NCBI GenBank assembly: GCA_018816765.1
Contig: JAHIUX010000010.1
Coordinates: forward strand, 1 to 62,489
Direction of reading: 5' to 3'
Length of the DNA stretch: 62,489 nucleotides
From: Bacteroidota bacterium
Lineage (GTDB): Bacteria > Bacteroidota > Bacteroidia > Bacteroidales > F082
Shown here piece after piece: positions 7,296 through 15,683 of the stretch (position 1 is its first letter; each line of letters starts with the position of its first letter). The position numbers and the translations under genes are program-made. A model generated the notes under the pieces. That model worked only from the letters and a program-made list of their open reading frames with translations, was not told the DNA's origin and searched no databases.

Positions 7296-8900
7296 ATGAA
7301 ATTAAGCACCACCCTACTGTTTGTTTTCTTTTTTCACCTCGCCACACAACTGAGTGCCCAGGTCAGCAAATACGATCCCTGGTTTGGTGAGAGCTGTACA
7401 AGCATCATGGTTGGCAAAAAGGCCTCCACCGATGGTTCCGTCATGACAGCCCACACCTGCGACGGCAATTACCGTACATGGCTCAGCATGGAGCCGGCAG
7501 CCGATTACAGCGACACCGCCATGGTCAATATTTACAAGGGGTATCTGCACACTGAAACACCCTGGGATATGCGGAATGTGAAACTTGCCGGGCGGATTCC
7601 CCAGGCAAAACACACCTATGCCTTCCTGAATACGGCCTATCCGAGCATGAACGAAAAGCAACTGGCTATGGGCGAAACCACCTTCGTTGGGCCAGATACA
7701 CTGGTCAATAAAAACGGCATGTTTCTCATCGAAGAATTGCAGCGCATTGCCTTGCAGCGTTGCGACAATGCCCGTGATGCCATCAGGCTCATTGGTCAGC
7801 TGATCAAGGAATACGGATATGGCGATTATGGTGAATGCATCACCATTGCTGACAAGAAAGAGGTGTGGCAAATGGAGATTCTGGGCGAAGGACCGAACCG
7901 CATTGGCGGTGTATGGGCGGCTCAGCGTGTTCCAGACGACCATGTTGGTGTTTCAGCCAATATTGTCCGCATTGCAGCCATCGACCGCACAAAACCGGAT
8001 TATTTCATGGCGTCGGACAATGTGGAGTCAGTGGCCAAAGAATTTGGCTTGTGGGATGGCAAGGGAACCTTCAAATTCTGGAAGGCCTATGCCGGGCGCG
8101 AAAAACCCTTTATGATCCGCGAGTTTTATGTGCTCAGCACCCTTGCGCCTTCGCTGAAGCTGAGCATGGATATGGAAGAGCTTCCCTTTTCGGTGAAACC
8201 GGAGAAGAAAATCTCGCACGAAGAACTTGCTGTTTTGTACCGCGCCACCTATGAAGGCACTGAGTATGACATGACCAGAAAAGTGAAAATCATCAGAAAG
8301 AAATACGACGAAAACCGCAAGGAAATCGGACAGGATACTGTCATCAGTCCTGTGGCTAATCCCTGGTTAACGACAGACATGCGCAACACCCTGAATTTCA
8401 TCGCTCCGGGAACAATCGACTTTCAACGCACTGTTTCGGTTTCCTGGAGTTCCTACACCCACATCACCCAGCTGCGCGATTGGCTGCCCGACGAAATTGG
8501 CGGAATTTCCTGGTTTGCCTTCGACAACCCCGCCGAAAGTCCGAGGGTTCCCATTTTTGCCGGCTCCGACAGGCTTCCGGCCGGATTTGAGTATTGCGGA
8601 CAAAAGCGTTACCGCGAAGATGCCGCCCTTTGGTCCTACCGCAAGGCGAACAAGCTTGCTACCGTTAGCTGGGGAAAAACAAAGGATATTGTAGCTGCAA
8701 AAGTCAGGGGATTTGAAGAAAAAGCTGCGCTGGAGGTGCCCATTGTGGAAGCGCAGGCCAAAGACCTGCTGAAAGATGGCAAGCGCAAAGAAGCCATTAA
8801 GTTGCTGAACGATTACACGGCATCCTACACCGCAGCAACCATGCAGCAATGGAAAGAACTCGAGGAGCAGTTCTGGGGAATGTTTGGCCGCGGGTTTTAA
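7296..8900 (+). CDS. C69-family dipeptidase (secreted)
   Basis: A 534-residue peptidase of family C69 (PepD type), an Ntn-hydrolase that cleaves dipeptides after exposing an N-terminal cysteine. The signal peptide ends near SAQ at 20-22, and the nucleophile is Cys34 in ESCTSIMVGKKAST, followed by the family block DGSVMTAHTCDG. The length agrees with the family. It probably acts in the periplasm or at the surface, supplying amino acids from peptides, which fits a proteolytic, T9SS-bearing organism. TATTTTTA at 7262-7269 is a possible -7 box, but no -33 is visible. It stands alone between the caspase-fold gene and a convergent M15 gene. Confidence 0.92.
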   Translation: MKLSTTLLFVFFFHLATQLSAQVSKYDPWFGESCTSIMVGKKASTDGSVMTAHTCDGNYRTWLSMEPAADYSDTAMVNIYKGYLHTETPWDMRNVKLAGRIPQAKHTYAFLNTAYPSMNEKQLAMGETTFVGPDTLVNKNGMFLIEELQRIALQRCDNARDAIRLIGQLIKEYGYGDYGECITIADKKEVWQMEILGEGPNRIGGVWAAQRVPDDHVGVSANIVRIAAIDRTKPDYFMASDNVESVAKEFGLWDGKGTFKFWKAYAGREKPFMIREFYVLSTLAPSLKLSMDMEELPFSVKPEKKISHEELAVLYRATYEGTEYDMTRKVKIIRKKYDENRKEIGQDTVISPVANPWLTTDMRNTLNFIAPGTIDFQRTVSVSWSSYTHITQLRDWLPDEIGGISWFAFDNPAESPRVPIFAGSDRLPAGFEYCGQKRYREDAALWSYRKANKLATVSWGKTKDIVAAKVRGFEEKAALEVPIVEAQAKDLLKDGKRKEAIKLLNDYTASYTAATMQQWKELEEQFWGMFGRGF

Positions 8901-8921
8901 ACATCGATCGGCCGTTTTGTG

Positions 8922-9749
8922 TCAGCGCTTGGCGGCCTGCACATGCATCCAGTCGTAATTGACTGTTCTGCCAAGACTTAGCCAACCTTCTTCTTCCCAG
9001 CACTGCCACCAGCGGTCGTATTCGGGACCGGCAAAAACCGCCTTGTCGCGACCCCATTTCAGCTGATTCTGGTCGGGGTGATAATCAAGCGCGATGCCCC
9101 AGGCATGTGTTGACCATGACGTCCCGCCACGCATCCTGCGCGGATTATAACATCCGCCATAACGGTCAAGCCGAAGGCTCCTGATCTGTTCCTCGCCATA
9201 TTGCGCTTTGACGTTTTGCAACACCCTGAGCAATGAATCGGCCACCAGCCTGTGACAGCGGATACGCTTAACCGTTGCGTTCAGGTCCCAGGCCAGGCGG
9301 TGTGTGTACGGAACATTGACCGCCACAAGGTTCGATTCGTCGCCCGGCTGACCAAAGCGACTGATCAGGCTGGCTTCATCCTGTGTCGGCCAGTTGTTTG
9401 GATTGATGTCCAAAGGAACATCGTCGCGCCAGTAAGGCGGCAATGTAGCATGCTCATCCATATACAGCAGTGCATCAAAGGCATAGGCAGTCTGAGGACC
9501 CCAGAAACCATCAACAATGCCCGCATCAATGCCGTTGTCGGTAGCTACCAGCTGGATGAAGGCCGAAAGCTGCCGGTTGCGGCTGCCGGTCAGGATGCCA
9601 TTGGCATGCGCGGGTGATAAATCAGCTGTACGCCTGAGGAGTTCGCGGGGAAGCAGTTCGTCGGCATACACTGCCGGATGGATACCATCAATGGCAATCT
9701 GCAGGAGCATCTTGCGTGCAAAGGGCATGGCTTTTGGGGGAGGATTCAT
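8922..9749 (-). CDS. M15-family metallopeptidase with N-terminal peptidoglycan-binding-like region
   Basis: A 275-residue zinc peptidase of the D-Ala-D-Ala carboxypeptidase/VanY (M15) type, which cuts peptides in peptidoglycan. The core motif STHAWGIALDYHP supplies the first His and the Asp zinc ligands, and DWMHVQ near the end supplies the last His. An N-terminal stretch with DGFWGPQTAYAFDALL resembles a peptidoglycan-binding fold (PG_binding_1-like). No clear signal peptide is visible, so export is uncertain and a phage-lysin-like ancestry is possible. The start is not fixed, because a second Met follows at MPFARK. It converges on the C69 gene with 21 nt between stops. Confidence 0.87.
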   Translation of the reverse strand: MNPPPKAMPFARKMLLQIAIDGIHPAVYADELLPRELLRRTADLSPAHANGILTGSRNRQLSAFIQLVATDNGIDAGIVDGFWGPQTAYAFDALLYMDEHATLPPYWRDDVPLDINPNNWPTQDEASLISRFGQPGDESNLVAVNVPYTHRLAWDLNATVKRIRCHRLVADSLLRVLQNVKAQYGEEQIRSLRLDRYGGCYNPRRMRGGTSWSTHAWGIALDYHPDQNQLKWGRDKAVFAGPEYDRWWQCWEEEGWLSLGRTVNYDWMHVQAAKR

Positions 9750-9912
9750 ATGCAGGAATTTACTGCAATGTTAATGAATTACCCCCTTCAAAGCAAGCGT
9801 TTTCATCTGAAATATGTTCATTACCAAGCAAAAAGATTCAGCGTTTTGCACAATAAAAGTCCTTGCGGCATAGTTTTTGTATTTTATTGCTTAATCTCAA
9901 ATACCTAAGGCC

Positions 9913-10605
9913 ATGATTACCTACAAAACATCACAGGCTGACCTTGAGAGCAAGAAAGGCCTGTTCTTCGAAATCGGGATGATCATCACCCTGACGCTTG
10001 TTTACCTGGTTTTCCAGATCAAAACCCCAACCCGTCCGCGCGACATTGCATTCGACCGCACCGATTTTAACCTCATCGAAGAGGAGATGATCAACACGCG
10101 CCAGCCCGAACTACCGAAACCGCAACCCCAACTGTTGCAGCCGGTAAGCCTGCTTACCATCGTTGACAATGAAGCAAAAGACGCACAGGACCTCAGCATC
10201 CAGGCTGAAGCCAATCAGGAGACTGTCATGCCCGAATATGTGCCAATGGCAAAAAACACCAGGGAAGAAGTCATTCTGGAACCTGAAATTTTTATCGTCG
10301 TTGAGGAGCAACCTTCATTTCCGGGAGGTGAAGCCGCACGGCTGAAGTTTTTCAACAGCAACATTGTTTACCCTGCCCTTGCCAGGGAGCTGAACATCAT
10401 GGGAACGGTTTATGTTGGCTTTGTTGTAGAACCCGATGGCAGCCTTTCGCAGGTGAGTCTGTTGCGTGGGATTGGAGGTGGCTGCGACGAAGAAGCCCTT
10501 CGGGTGGTTAATTTAATGCCGCGCTGGAACCCGGGCAAGCAGCGCGGACAGGCAGTAAGGGTAAGGTTCAACTTACCGGTGAGGTTTACCCTCTTATCAA
10601 GCTAA
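9913..10605 (+). CDS. TonB-like energy-transducer protein
   Basis: 230 residues with the TonB layout: a short cytoplasmic end, one membrane helix (about 20-36), a proline/glutamate-rich linker (RQPELPKPQPQLLQP and following), and a C-terminal TonB domain (about 130-228) with YVGFVVEPDGSLSQVSLLRG, then CDEEALRVVNLMPRWNPGKQRG and VRVRFNLPVRFTL. It would couple the proton-motive force to an outer-membrane receptor. No exbB/exbD or receptor gene lies nearby, and it is followed after 18 nt by a lipoprotein gene that is probably co-transcribed. A TAGTTTTTG stretch at 9871-9879, 22 nt after TTTG (9845-9848), may be its promoter. Confidence 0.9.
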   Translation: MITYKTSQADLESKKGLFFEIGMIITLTLVYLVFQIKTPTRPRDIAFDRTDFNLIEEEMINTRQPELPKPQPQLLQPVSLLTIVDNEAKDAQDLSIQAEANQETVMPEYVPMAKNTREEVILEPEIFIVVEEQPSFPGGEAARLKFFNSNIVYPALARELNIMGTVYVGFVVEPDGSLSQVSLLRGIGGGCDEEALRVVNLMPRWNPGKQRGQAVRVRFNLPVRFTLLSS

Positions 10606-10623
10606 TTTTCGCATCTTTGCAGC

Positions 10624-12405
10624 ATGATTAAACGTGGAATTTCACTGCTGTTGATGCTGCTGGCCGCCATTGTTGCCACGCGCTGTGCGCACCCGGTGAT
10701 GCCTACCGGTGGCGATAAGGATGAAACACCTCCTAAGGTGCTCTCCTCGGTGCCGCAAAATTATACAACCAACTTTAAAGGCAAAACCATCGTCATCAGT
10801 TTCGATGAGTTTGTGAAGTTGGATAAGCTACAACAACAGCTCTTGATTTCACCACCAACGGAAACAACACCGGATTTCAAACTCAGGGGCAAATCGCTCG
10901 TTATCAAGTTTGAAGAAGAGCTGAAACCTGAAACAACTTACGCCATTTATTTCGGCGAGGCCATTGTCGACCTCACCGAAAGCAATCCGCTGACCGGTTT
11001 TAGTTTTGTCTTTTCCACCGGCGCCGTCCTCGATTCCATGTCAATCAATGGAAGCATCCACAATGCGTTCGACAGGAAACCTGCCGAAAACACCTTCGCG
11101 ATGCTCTATCTGCTGATCAACGACACCATTCCTTTCGATTCCCTGCCTTACCGGGTTAAGCCCTATTATGTGGCCCGAACCGACAAGTTTGGCAAATTCA
11201 GGCTGACAAACCTCAAACAACAGCCCTTCAAGCTGTTTGCACTCACCGACATGAACAGCAATTTCATCTATGATATGGCCGGTGAATCCATTGCCTTTAT
11301 CGACAGCCTGATCAGTCCGGTATACATTGCTCCGCCTGTGGCGCCCGATACACTCATACAACACGATTCACTCCAGGTTGAGGCTACGGCAGCTGTTGCT
11401 GATTCGAGCCTGAATAAGCCCGATTCGGTGGTGTTTAACAGCATTGTTGACCTTAACCTGTTCGAAGAGCTTGATCCTGTCCAAAAACTACTGAAGTCGG
11501 AAATCGTAAAACCCGGTATGCTGCGTTTCATCTTCAGGCACAATGCCCGTGAAGTAAGGCTGACGCCAATGGCAGCACTGCCCGACTCATTCAACCTGAT
11601 CAGCAAATACAACACCCTGGGCGATACCCTCTATTGGTTTTTCAGGCCAATGGTGCTCGATTCGCTGAAGCTTACCATGGCGTATGATACGCTGATCAAC
11701 GATACGCTGGCACTTTCGCTGAATCCGAGGCAGCTGCCCACAAACAAGCGTTTGGTTAAGAAAAACGCCGACAAGGACAAATACCTGCAATTCACGAGTA
11801 CGGCAAGCCGCCGGCTTGAATATGGCAGCCCGCTTGAGTTTGTGTTTGATTACCCCATAGTTTCGTATCAGCTGCGCGACACGGTGCGCTTTATCGCCAA
11901 TGAGGACACCACATACAACAGCGTCAGCTTTGTGCAGTCGGACAGCATTGGGCTAAGGTACAGGATGGAAACCACTTTCGAGGCAGGAGGGTCTTACAAC
12001 CTGCTCATTCCTGATTCCTGTTTTCTGGGATTGAACGGGCAATGGAACGACACCATCCGGCAAGCCTTTAAGGTGCCTGCCCTCGAAGATTATGGCAACC
12101 TCTACATCGACATGGTGGTGCCTCCGGGCGAGTTGTTTATCATACAGCTTCTTGGCGCAAAGGAAGTTGTTTTAAGGGAAATTGAAGTAAGCAGCTCGAA
12201 GCGCTATGGGTTTGAACACATCAATCCGGGAAAATACAAGCTGAAAGCAATCCGCGACAGCAACAGAAACAAGCGTTGGGACACCGGAAATTACCTGTTG
12301 AAGATGCAACCTGAATCGGTGTACTACTTTACAAAGGAATTGGAAATCCGTGCAAACTGGGATTTTGAAGAAAACTGGAATGTAGTAAACGCGCTAAGCA
12401 AATAA
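10624..12405 (+). CDS. Large lipoprotein with N-terminal Ig-like (Big_5/SbsA-type) domain
   Basis: 593 residues. The signal peptide ends in the lipobox ATRC, with lipidated Cys21, followed by HPVMPTGGDKDETPPKV. This is the typical opening of a Bacteroidota lipoprotein family whose first domain (about 35-130) is an Ig-like Big_5 fold. Aspartate-rich beta strands follow, with phrases such as DSNRNKRWDTGNY near the C-terminus that are usual in this family. Function is unknown; it is an envelope protein, probably at the outer membrane. It starts 18 nt after the TonB-like gene and converges with the arsR-type gene with only 4 nt between stops. Confidence 0.85.
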   Translation: MIKRGISLLLMLLAAIVATRCAHPVMPTGGDKDETPPKVLSSVPQNYTTNFKGKTIVISFDEFVKLDKLQQQLLISPPTETTPDFKLRGKSLVIKFEEELKPETTYAIYFGEAIVDLTESNPLTGFSFVFSTGAVLDSMSINGSIHNAFDRKPAENTFAMLYLLINDTIPFDSLPYRVKPYYVARTDKFGKFRLTNLKQQPFKLFALTDMNSNFIYDMAGESIAFIDSLISPVYIAPPVAPDTLIQHDSLQVEATAAVADSSLNKPDSVVFNSIVDLNLFEELDPVQKLLKSEIVKPGMLRFIFRHNAREVRLTPMAALPDSFNLISKYNTLGDTLYWFFRPMVLDSLKLTMAYDTLINDTLALSLNPRQLPTNKRLVKKNADKDKYLQFTSTASRRLEYGSPLEFVFDYPIVSYQLRDTVRFIANEDTTYNSVSFVQSDSIGLRYRMETTFEAGGSYNLLIPDSCFLGLNGQWNDTIRQAFKVPALEDYGNLYIDMVVPPGELFIIQLLGAKEVVLREIEVSSSKRYGFEHINPGKYKLKAIRDSNRNKRWDTGNYLLKMQPESVYYFTKELEIRANWDFEENWNVVNALSK

Positions 12406-12409
12406 GGTG

Positions 12410-12709
12410 TTAGCAGTCCTTGCAGTTATTGAGGCACCTGATGATGTCGGATAAGGCATTGCTGACAAGTGAATAATAGATCTTTTTACCTTCCCTTTTT
12501 GAACGCAACACACCGTGATTTTTCATGATATTCAGGTGGTGCGAAGCGGATGCCTGTTCAATATCGAGACGCAGGTAGATTTCAGTCACACTCAGTTTAG
12601 GCTCTAAGGTAAGCATGTCCATAATGGCAATACGCATCGGGTGGGCAATTGCCCTTAACCTGTTGGCCATTCTCTCAAGCTTGACAACACTTAACTCCTG
12701 GGTTTCCAT
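12410..12709 (-). CDS. ArsR-family winged-helix repressor
   Basis: A 99-residue DNA-binding regulator of the ArsR/SmtB type (PF01022). It has RLRAIAHPMRIAIMDML, then the helix-turn-helix LSVTEIYLRLDIEQASASHHLNIM, then the wing GVLRSKREGKKIYYSL. The C-terminus ends in CLNNCKDC, a cysteine group that could bind metal or respond to redox state. The classical ELCVCDL metal site of ArsR is absent. It is monocistronic. A perfect palindrome lies between its own -33 and -7 boxes, so it very likely represses itself. No metal-efflux or arsenic gene is adjacent, so its wider targets are unknown. Confidence 0.92.
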   Translation of the reverse strand: METQELSVVKLERMANRLRAIAHPMRIAIMDMLTLEPKLSVTEIYLRLDIEQASASHHLNIMKNHGVLRSKREGKKIYYSLVSNALSDIIRCLNNCKDC

Positions 12710-12723
12710 ACCTACTTTTTTTA

Positions 12724-12755
12724 CAAAAATAGTTAATCTGTTAATACATTAACAA
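12724..12755 (-). promoter_or_regulatory. Promoter of the ArsR-type gene
   Basis: Read on the minus strand: TTG (12755-12753), 21 nt, then TATTTTTG (12731-12724), a full match to TAnnTTTG. The start codon lies at 12709, leaving a leader of about 10 nt. Confidence 0.7.
12739..12754. promoter_or_regulatory. Probable operator of the ArsR-type repressor
   Basis: TGTTAATACATTAACA is two perfect 7-bp inverted half-sites (TGTTAAT and ATTAACA) around AC. ArsR-family operators commonly are AT-rich dyads of this kind. It sits between the -33 and -7 boxes of the gene's own promoter, where a bound dimer would block RNA polymerase. Confidence 0.62.
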
Positions 12756-13083
12756 TAACATATTTAGTTTTCTGCATAATTTCTGCAATATAAAATGAGT
12801 CTAAATAAGACGAAGTTTATCTTATTGTTTATTAGTGTTTTAAACCATCATTTTTAACATTTGAAGGCATATGACATGCCTGAACACTGATGCATCTTAC
12901 TGAAACCCTTATCAAATTTGCAATTACAACTGGGATTTACAGAAGGAGTGCATCCATATAGTCAGGCCTGATACATGGCATTAAGCTAAAGTAGTGCAAT
13001 CTTACATATTGGTCAGATTTACTGAAAAACCGCAAGGCATTTATTTGGCCGGTATAATGCGTAAGTAAGAGTGAACGCCTGAC
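12756..13083. other. Gene-free AT-rich stretch between arsR-type gene and adenine deaminase
   Basis: Beyond the promoter and operator described separately, this interval is AT-rich and holds only a weak GCATT/AATGC dyad near 13037-13060, just past the adenine deaminase stop codon. I see no credible gene, RNA or terminator with a uridine run. Confidence 0.4.
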
Positions 13084-14721
13084 TTATACTTCAAGCGAAG
13101 TAAACGCAAACGTCTTCCCATCGAAGAGTCCTTTGTCGCTCAGCTTGAGCTGAGGAATCACCAGCAGGGCCATGAATGAGAGTGTCATAAAAGGGGCATG
13201 CAGTTGCGAACCGAGGCTTTTCACCAGCTGATCGATGTGTTCATATGCGCTAGCCACCGTATAACCGTCGCCGTTCGACATCAGTCCGGCTACCGGGAGT
13301 GGCAACACCTGCCTGATGCCCGGGCCCGTGACCGAGATTCCGCCTTTGCTTTCGACCAGCATATTCATGGCGTCGGCAATATCCTGATCTGAAACCCCGA
13401 CGGCAATCACATTGTGGCTGTCGTGGGCCACAGTGGACGCCATTGCACCGTGTTTCAACCCAAAATTCCTGATAAAACCTATGGCAGGCGCTGATGGCTG
13501 GTAGCGGTTATACACCACCATCTTCAGTATATCGCGCCCGGTGTCGCTCACCATCTTGCCATCCGATAAACCGGGTTCCAGCACCAGGGTTTGTGTAATG
13601 AGTTGTCCTTCGAGCGCTTCAATCACCCTGATCATGGAACCATTGCTCTTCACGGCCAGCTGTCCTGCCCTGACCTTTGCCGCAACAAAGGCATTGGGTG
13701 TTTCGGCTTCCACGCTACGAATCAGTGTCTGGCCGTTTTCAGCCACCAGCAAACCATCCACAAAGGTCTTCAGCACCTGGAAGCTGTTCAGGTCATCAAC
13801 CACAATGAGGTCGGCCGGGTCGCCTGCCCGGAGCAAACCCACCTCCAGCCGGTAATGTTCCACGGGATTGAGCACACAGCTGCGCAACACCTTCAGCGGG
13901 TCATGGCCCAATGCTATCGCCCGCTTCACCATCGCATTGATGTGACCTTCCACCAAATCGTTCGGGTGCTTGTCGTCGCTGCAAAACAGCACCATGTCGG
14001 CATGATCATCAAGCAAACCGATCAGGGCATCAAAATTCTTTGCCGCACTGCCTTCCCTGATCTGGATCTTCATGCCATACTTTATTTTTTCGAGGGCTTC
14101 TTCCATGGTGAAACACTCATGATCGGTACTTATCCCGGCTTTGATGTATGTCTCTACGTCTTTCCCCATTAATCCGGGTGCGTGTCCATCGACAGGTTTA
14201 TTGTGCTTTCGGGCAATGGCCAGCTTTTGCATCACTTCCTTATCCTGAAACAACACACCGGGATAATTCATCATTTCGGACAAATACTTGATCTCAGGAT
14301 GCTGCAACAAGGCATCAATTTCATCAGGGCCTATGGTGGCGCCCGCCGTTTCGAACCCCGTTGCAGGCACACAGCTCGAAGCACCGAAAAAGAACTTAAA
14401 CGGCACTTTTTTGCCATTTTCGATCATATAGTTGATGCCCTTCACGCCGAGCACATTGCCAATTTCGTGTGGATCGGACACCGTGGCAACGGTACCGTGA
14501 ACAACAGCCAGACGGGCAAATTCGGAGGGTATCAGCATGGAGCTTTCAATATGCACATGTGCGTCGATTAATCCAGGCATGATGTACACTTCAGAATCGA
14601 CCGGTTCGCGGCGTATCGACTGAATTTTACCCTCACCGACAACAAGGGTTCCGGAGTAAATTTCCATATTCACCAGGTCGACGATGCGGCCTTGTAATTG
14701 AAATTCATTGTTTGTTTTCAT
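13084..14721 (-). CDS. ade: Adenine deaminase
   Basis: A 545-residue amidohydrolase of the AdeC type, converting adenine to hypoxanthine and ammonia in purine salvage. The metal-binding block PGLIDAHVHIESSM lies near residue 50, followed by GTVATVSDPHEIGNVLG. Further motifs are DGHAPGL, STDHECFT and FCSDDKHPNDL, and the C-terminal part has AHDSHNVIAVG. Length and motif order match the family. The open frame extends to 14769, but I set the start at 14721 (MKTNNEF): a good promoter occupies 14739-14769, and the family normally starts at this point. It lies 59 nt downstream of the mevalonate operon but has its own promoter. Confidence 0.95.
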   Translation of the reverse strand: MKTNNEFQLQGRIVDLVNMEIYSGTLVVGEGKIQSIRREPVDSEVYIMPGLIDAHVHIESSMLIPSEFARLAVVHGTVATVSDPHEIGNVLGVKGINYMIENGKKVPFKFFFGASSCVPATGFETAGATIGPDEIDALLQHPEIKYLSEMMNYPGVLFQDKEVMQKLAIARKHNKPVDGHAPGLMGKDVETYIKAGISTDHECFTMEEALEKIKYGMKIQIREGSAAKNFDALIGLLDDHADMVLFCSDDKHPNDLVEGHINAMVKRAIALGHDPLKVLRSCVLNPVEHYRLEVGLLRAGDPADLIVVDDLNSFQVLKTFVDGLLVAENGQTLIRSVEAETPNAFVAAKVRAGQLAVKSNGSMIRVIEALEGQLITQTLVLEPGLSDGKMVSDTGRDILKMVVYNRYQPSAPAIGFIRNFGLKHGAMASTVAHDSHNVIAVGVSDQDIADAMNMLVESKGGISVTGPGIRQVLPLPVAGLMSNGDGYTVASAYEHIDQLVKSLGSQLHAPFMTLSFMALLVIPQLKLSDKGLFDGKTFAFTSLEV

Positions 14722-14738
14722 ACTTGTTTCATTTCGTG

Positions 14739-14769
14739 TAAAGGTAAAATAGCCAGCATTAAATGTCAA
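14739..14769 (-). promoter_or_regulatory. Promoter of adenine deaminase
   Basis: On the minus strand: TTG (14769-14767), 20 nt, then TACCTTTA (14746-14739), one mismatch from TAnnTTTG. The start at 14721 follows with a leader of about 12 nt. A start at 14769 would lie upstream of the promoter and is excluded if it is real. Confidence 0.65.
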
Positions 14770-14780
14770 TCAGGACTGTT

Positions 14781-15683
14781 TTAATTTCCCACGCTGATCA
14801 CCTCAAAGCCGGCAGCTGCGATCTCCTGAGCGGTGCGCTCTGCCCGTTGTGTAAAACATAGCAAATAGCCTCCGCCACCCGATCCGCACAACTTCAGGGT
14901 AAACCTGCCTGTTTCGCGGCCATGCTGCCAGAGCGACCTGCATGAATCGGGGATCATTGGCTGCAAGTGATTAAACTGAAAATCAGCAATTTTGTTCAAT
15001 CCATCCATCAGGCTTGCCGGATCATTGTCAAGGCATGCCGCAATGCTTTGGTTGGTGAGTGGAATGACTTGTTCGTTCAGCATCCTGAAAAAGCGCAACT
15101 GTTTCAGCTGTTCTTTGAAAAAACCAACCAAGGGGCCTGTTTTGCCCGTTGTTTTTGTATCGACGAGCAGCAGGCTGATGCCCATGCGATCGAACTGAGG
15201 AGCAAGCACATGCGTTTCGGGAGTGCCATCAGACTGCACAAGCACAGCAGCATCGAGGTAGCTGCAAAGGGGATCGAGGCCGGAACTCTGTCCGTGAAAA
15301 AACGACTCCATGGCAGCCAGTGTGTTTTTTAGCTGCAGGTTGTTTGCAACGCCCTGTTTTCCGTAGCGATGATAAACGGCAGCAACCAGGGCTCCTGAGC
15401 TTCCTGCGCCATATCCCTGGGGTATGGCCGACTCAAAATGAAGACCCTCATCAATATCTTTTCCAAAGTGTGCGCAGTCAATCACTTCGCCAAGGACCTG
15501 ATGCCGGCTTAGATAATCATTGAAAGGCCTGAGGCTTAGCGCATCATCAAGGCCGGGTTCACCAAAGACCCATTTTCCTGAAAAGCGGTCGAATGGCACA
15601 ATCAGCGCCATGGAGCCACAAATGACGGTGTACTCCCCAAAGAGCATGATTTTCGCCTTGAAATGGTTCCGTTCTGCCATCAT
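14781..15683 (-). CDS. mvk: Mevalonate kinase-like GHMP kinase
   Basis: A 300-residue GHMP kinase predicted to phosphorylate mevalonate with ATP. The N-terminal block KAKIMLFGEYTVICGSMALIVPF and the ATP loop IPQGYGAGSSGALVAAV (about residues 87-103) are typical. GLDPLCSYLDAAVLV fits the active-site region that holds the catalytic Asp in this family, and the C-terminal glycine loop KLCGSGGGGYLLCF is present. Its ATG overlaps the stop codon of the decarboxylase gene (TGATG), indicating translational coupling. It is the last gene of the mevalonate operon. Whether it uses mevalonate or phosphomevalonate cannot be settled from sequence alone; mevalonate is favoured. Confidence 0.85.
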   Translation of the reverse strand: MMAERNHFKAKIMLFGEYTVICGSMALIVPFDRFSGKWVFGEPGLDDALSLRPFNDYLSRHQVLGEVIDCAHFGKDIDEGLHFESAIPQGYGAGSSGALVAAVYHRYGKQGVANNLQLKNTLAAMESFFHGQSSGLDPLCSYLDAAVLVQSDGTPETHVLAPQFDRMGISLLLVDTKTTGKTGPLVGFFKEQLKQLRFFRMLNEQVIPLTNQSIAACLDNDPASLMDGLNKIADFQFNHLQPMIPDSCRSLWQHGRETGRFTLKLCGSGGGGYLLCFTQRAERTAQEIAAAGFEVISVGN

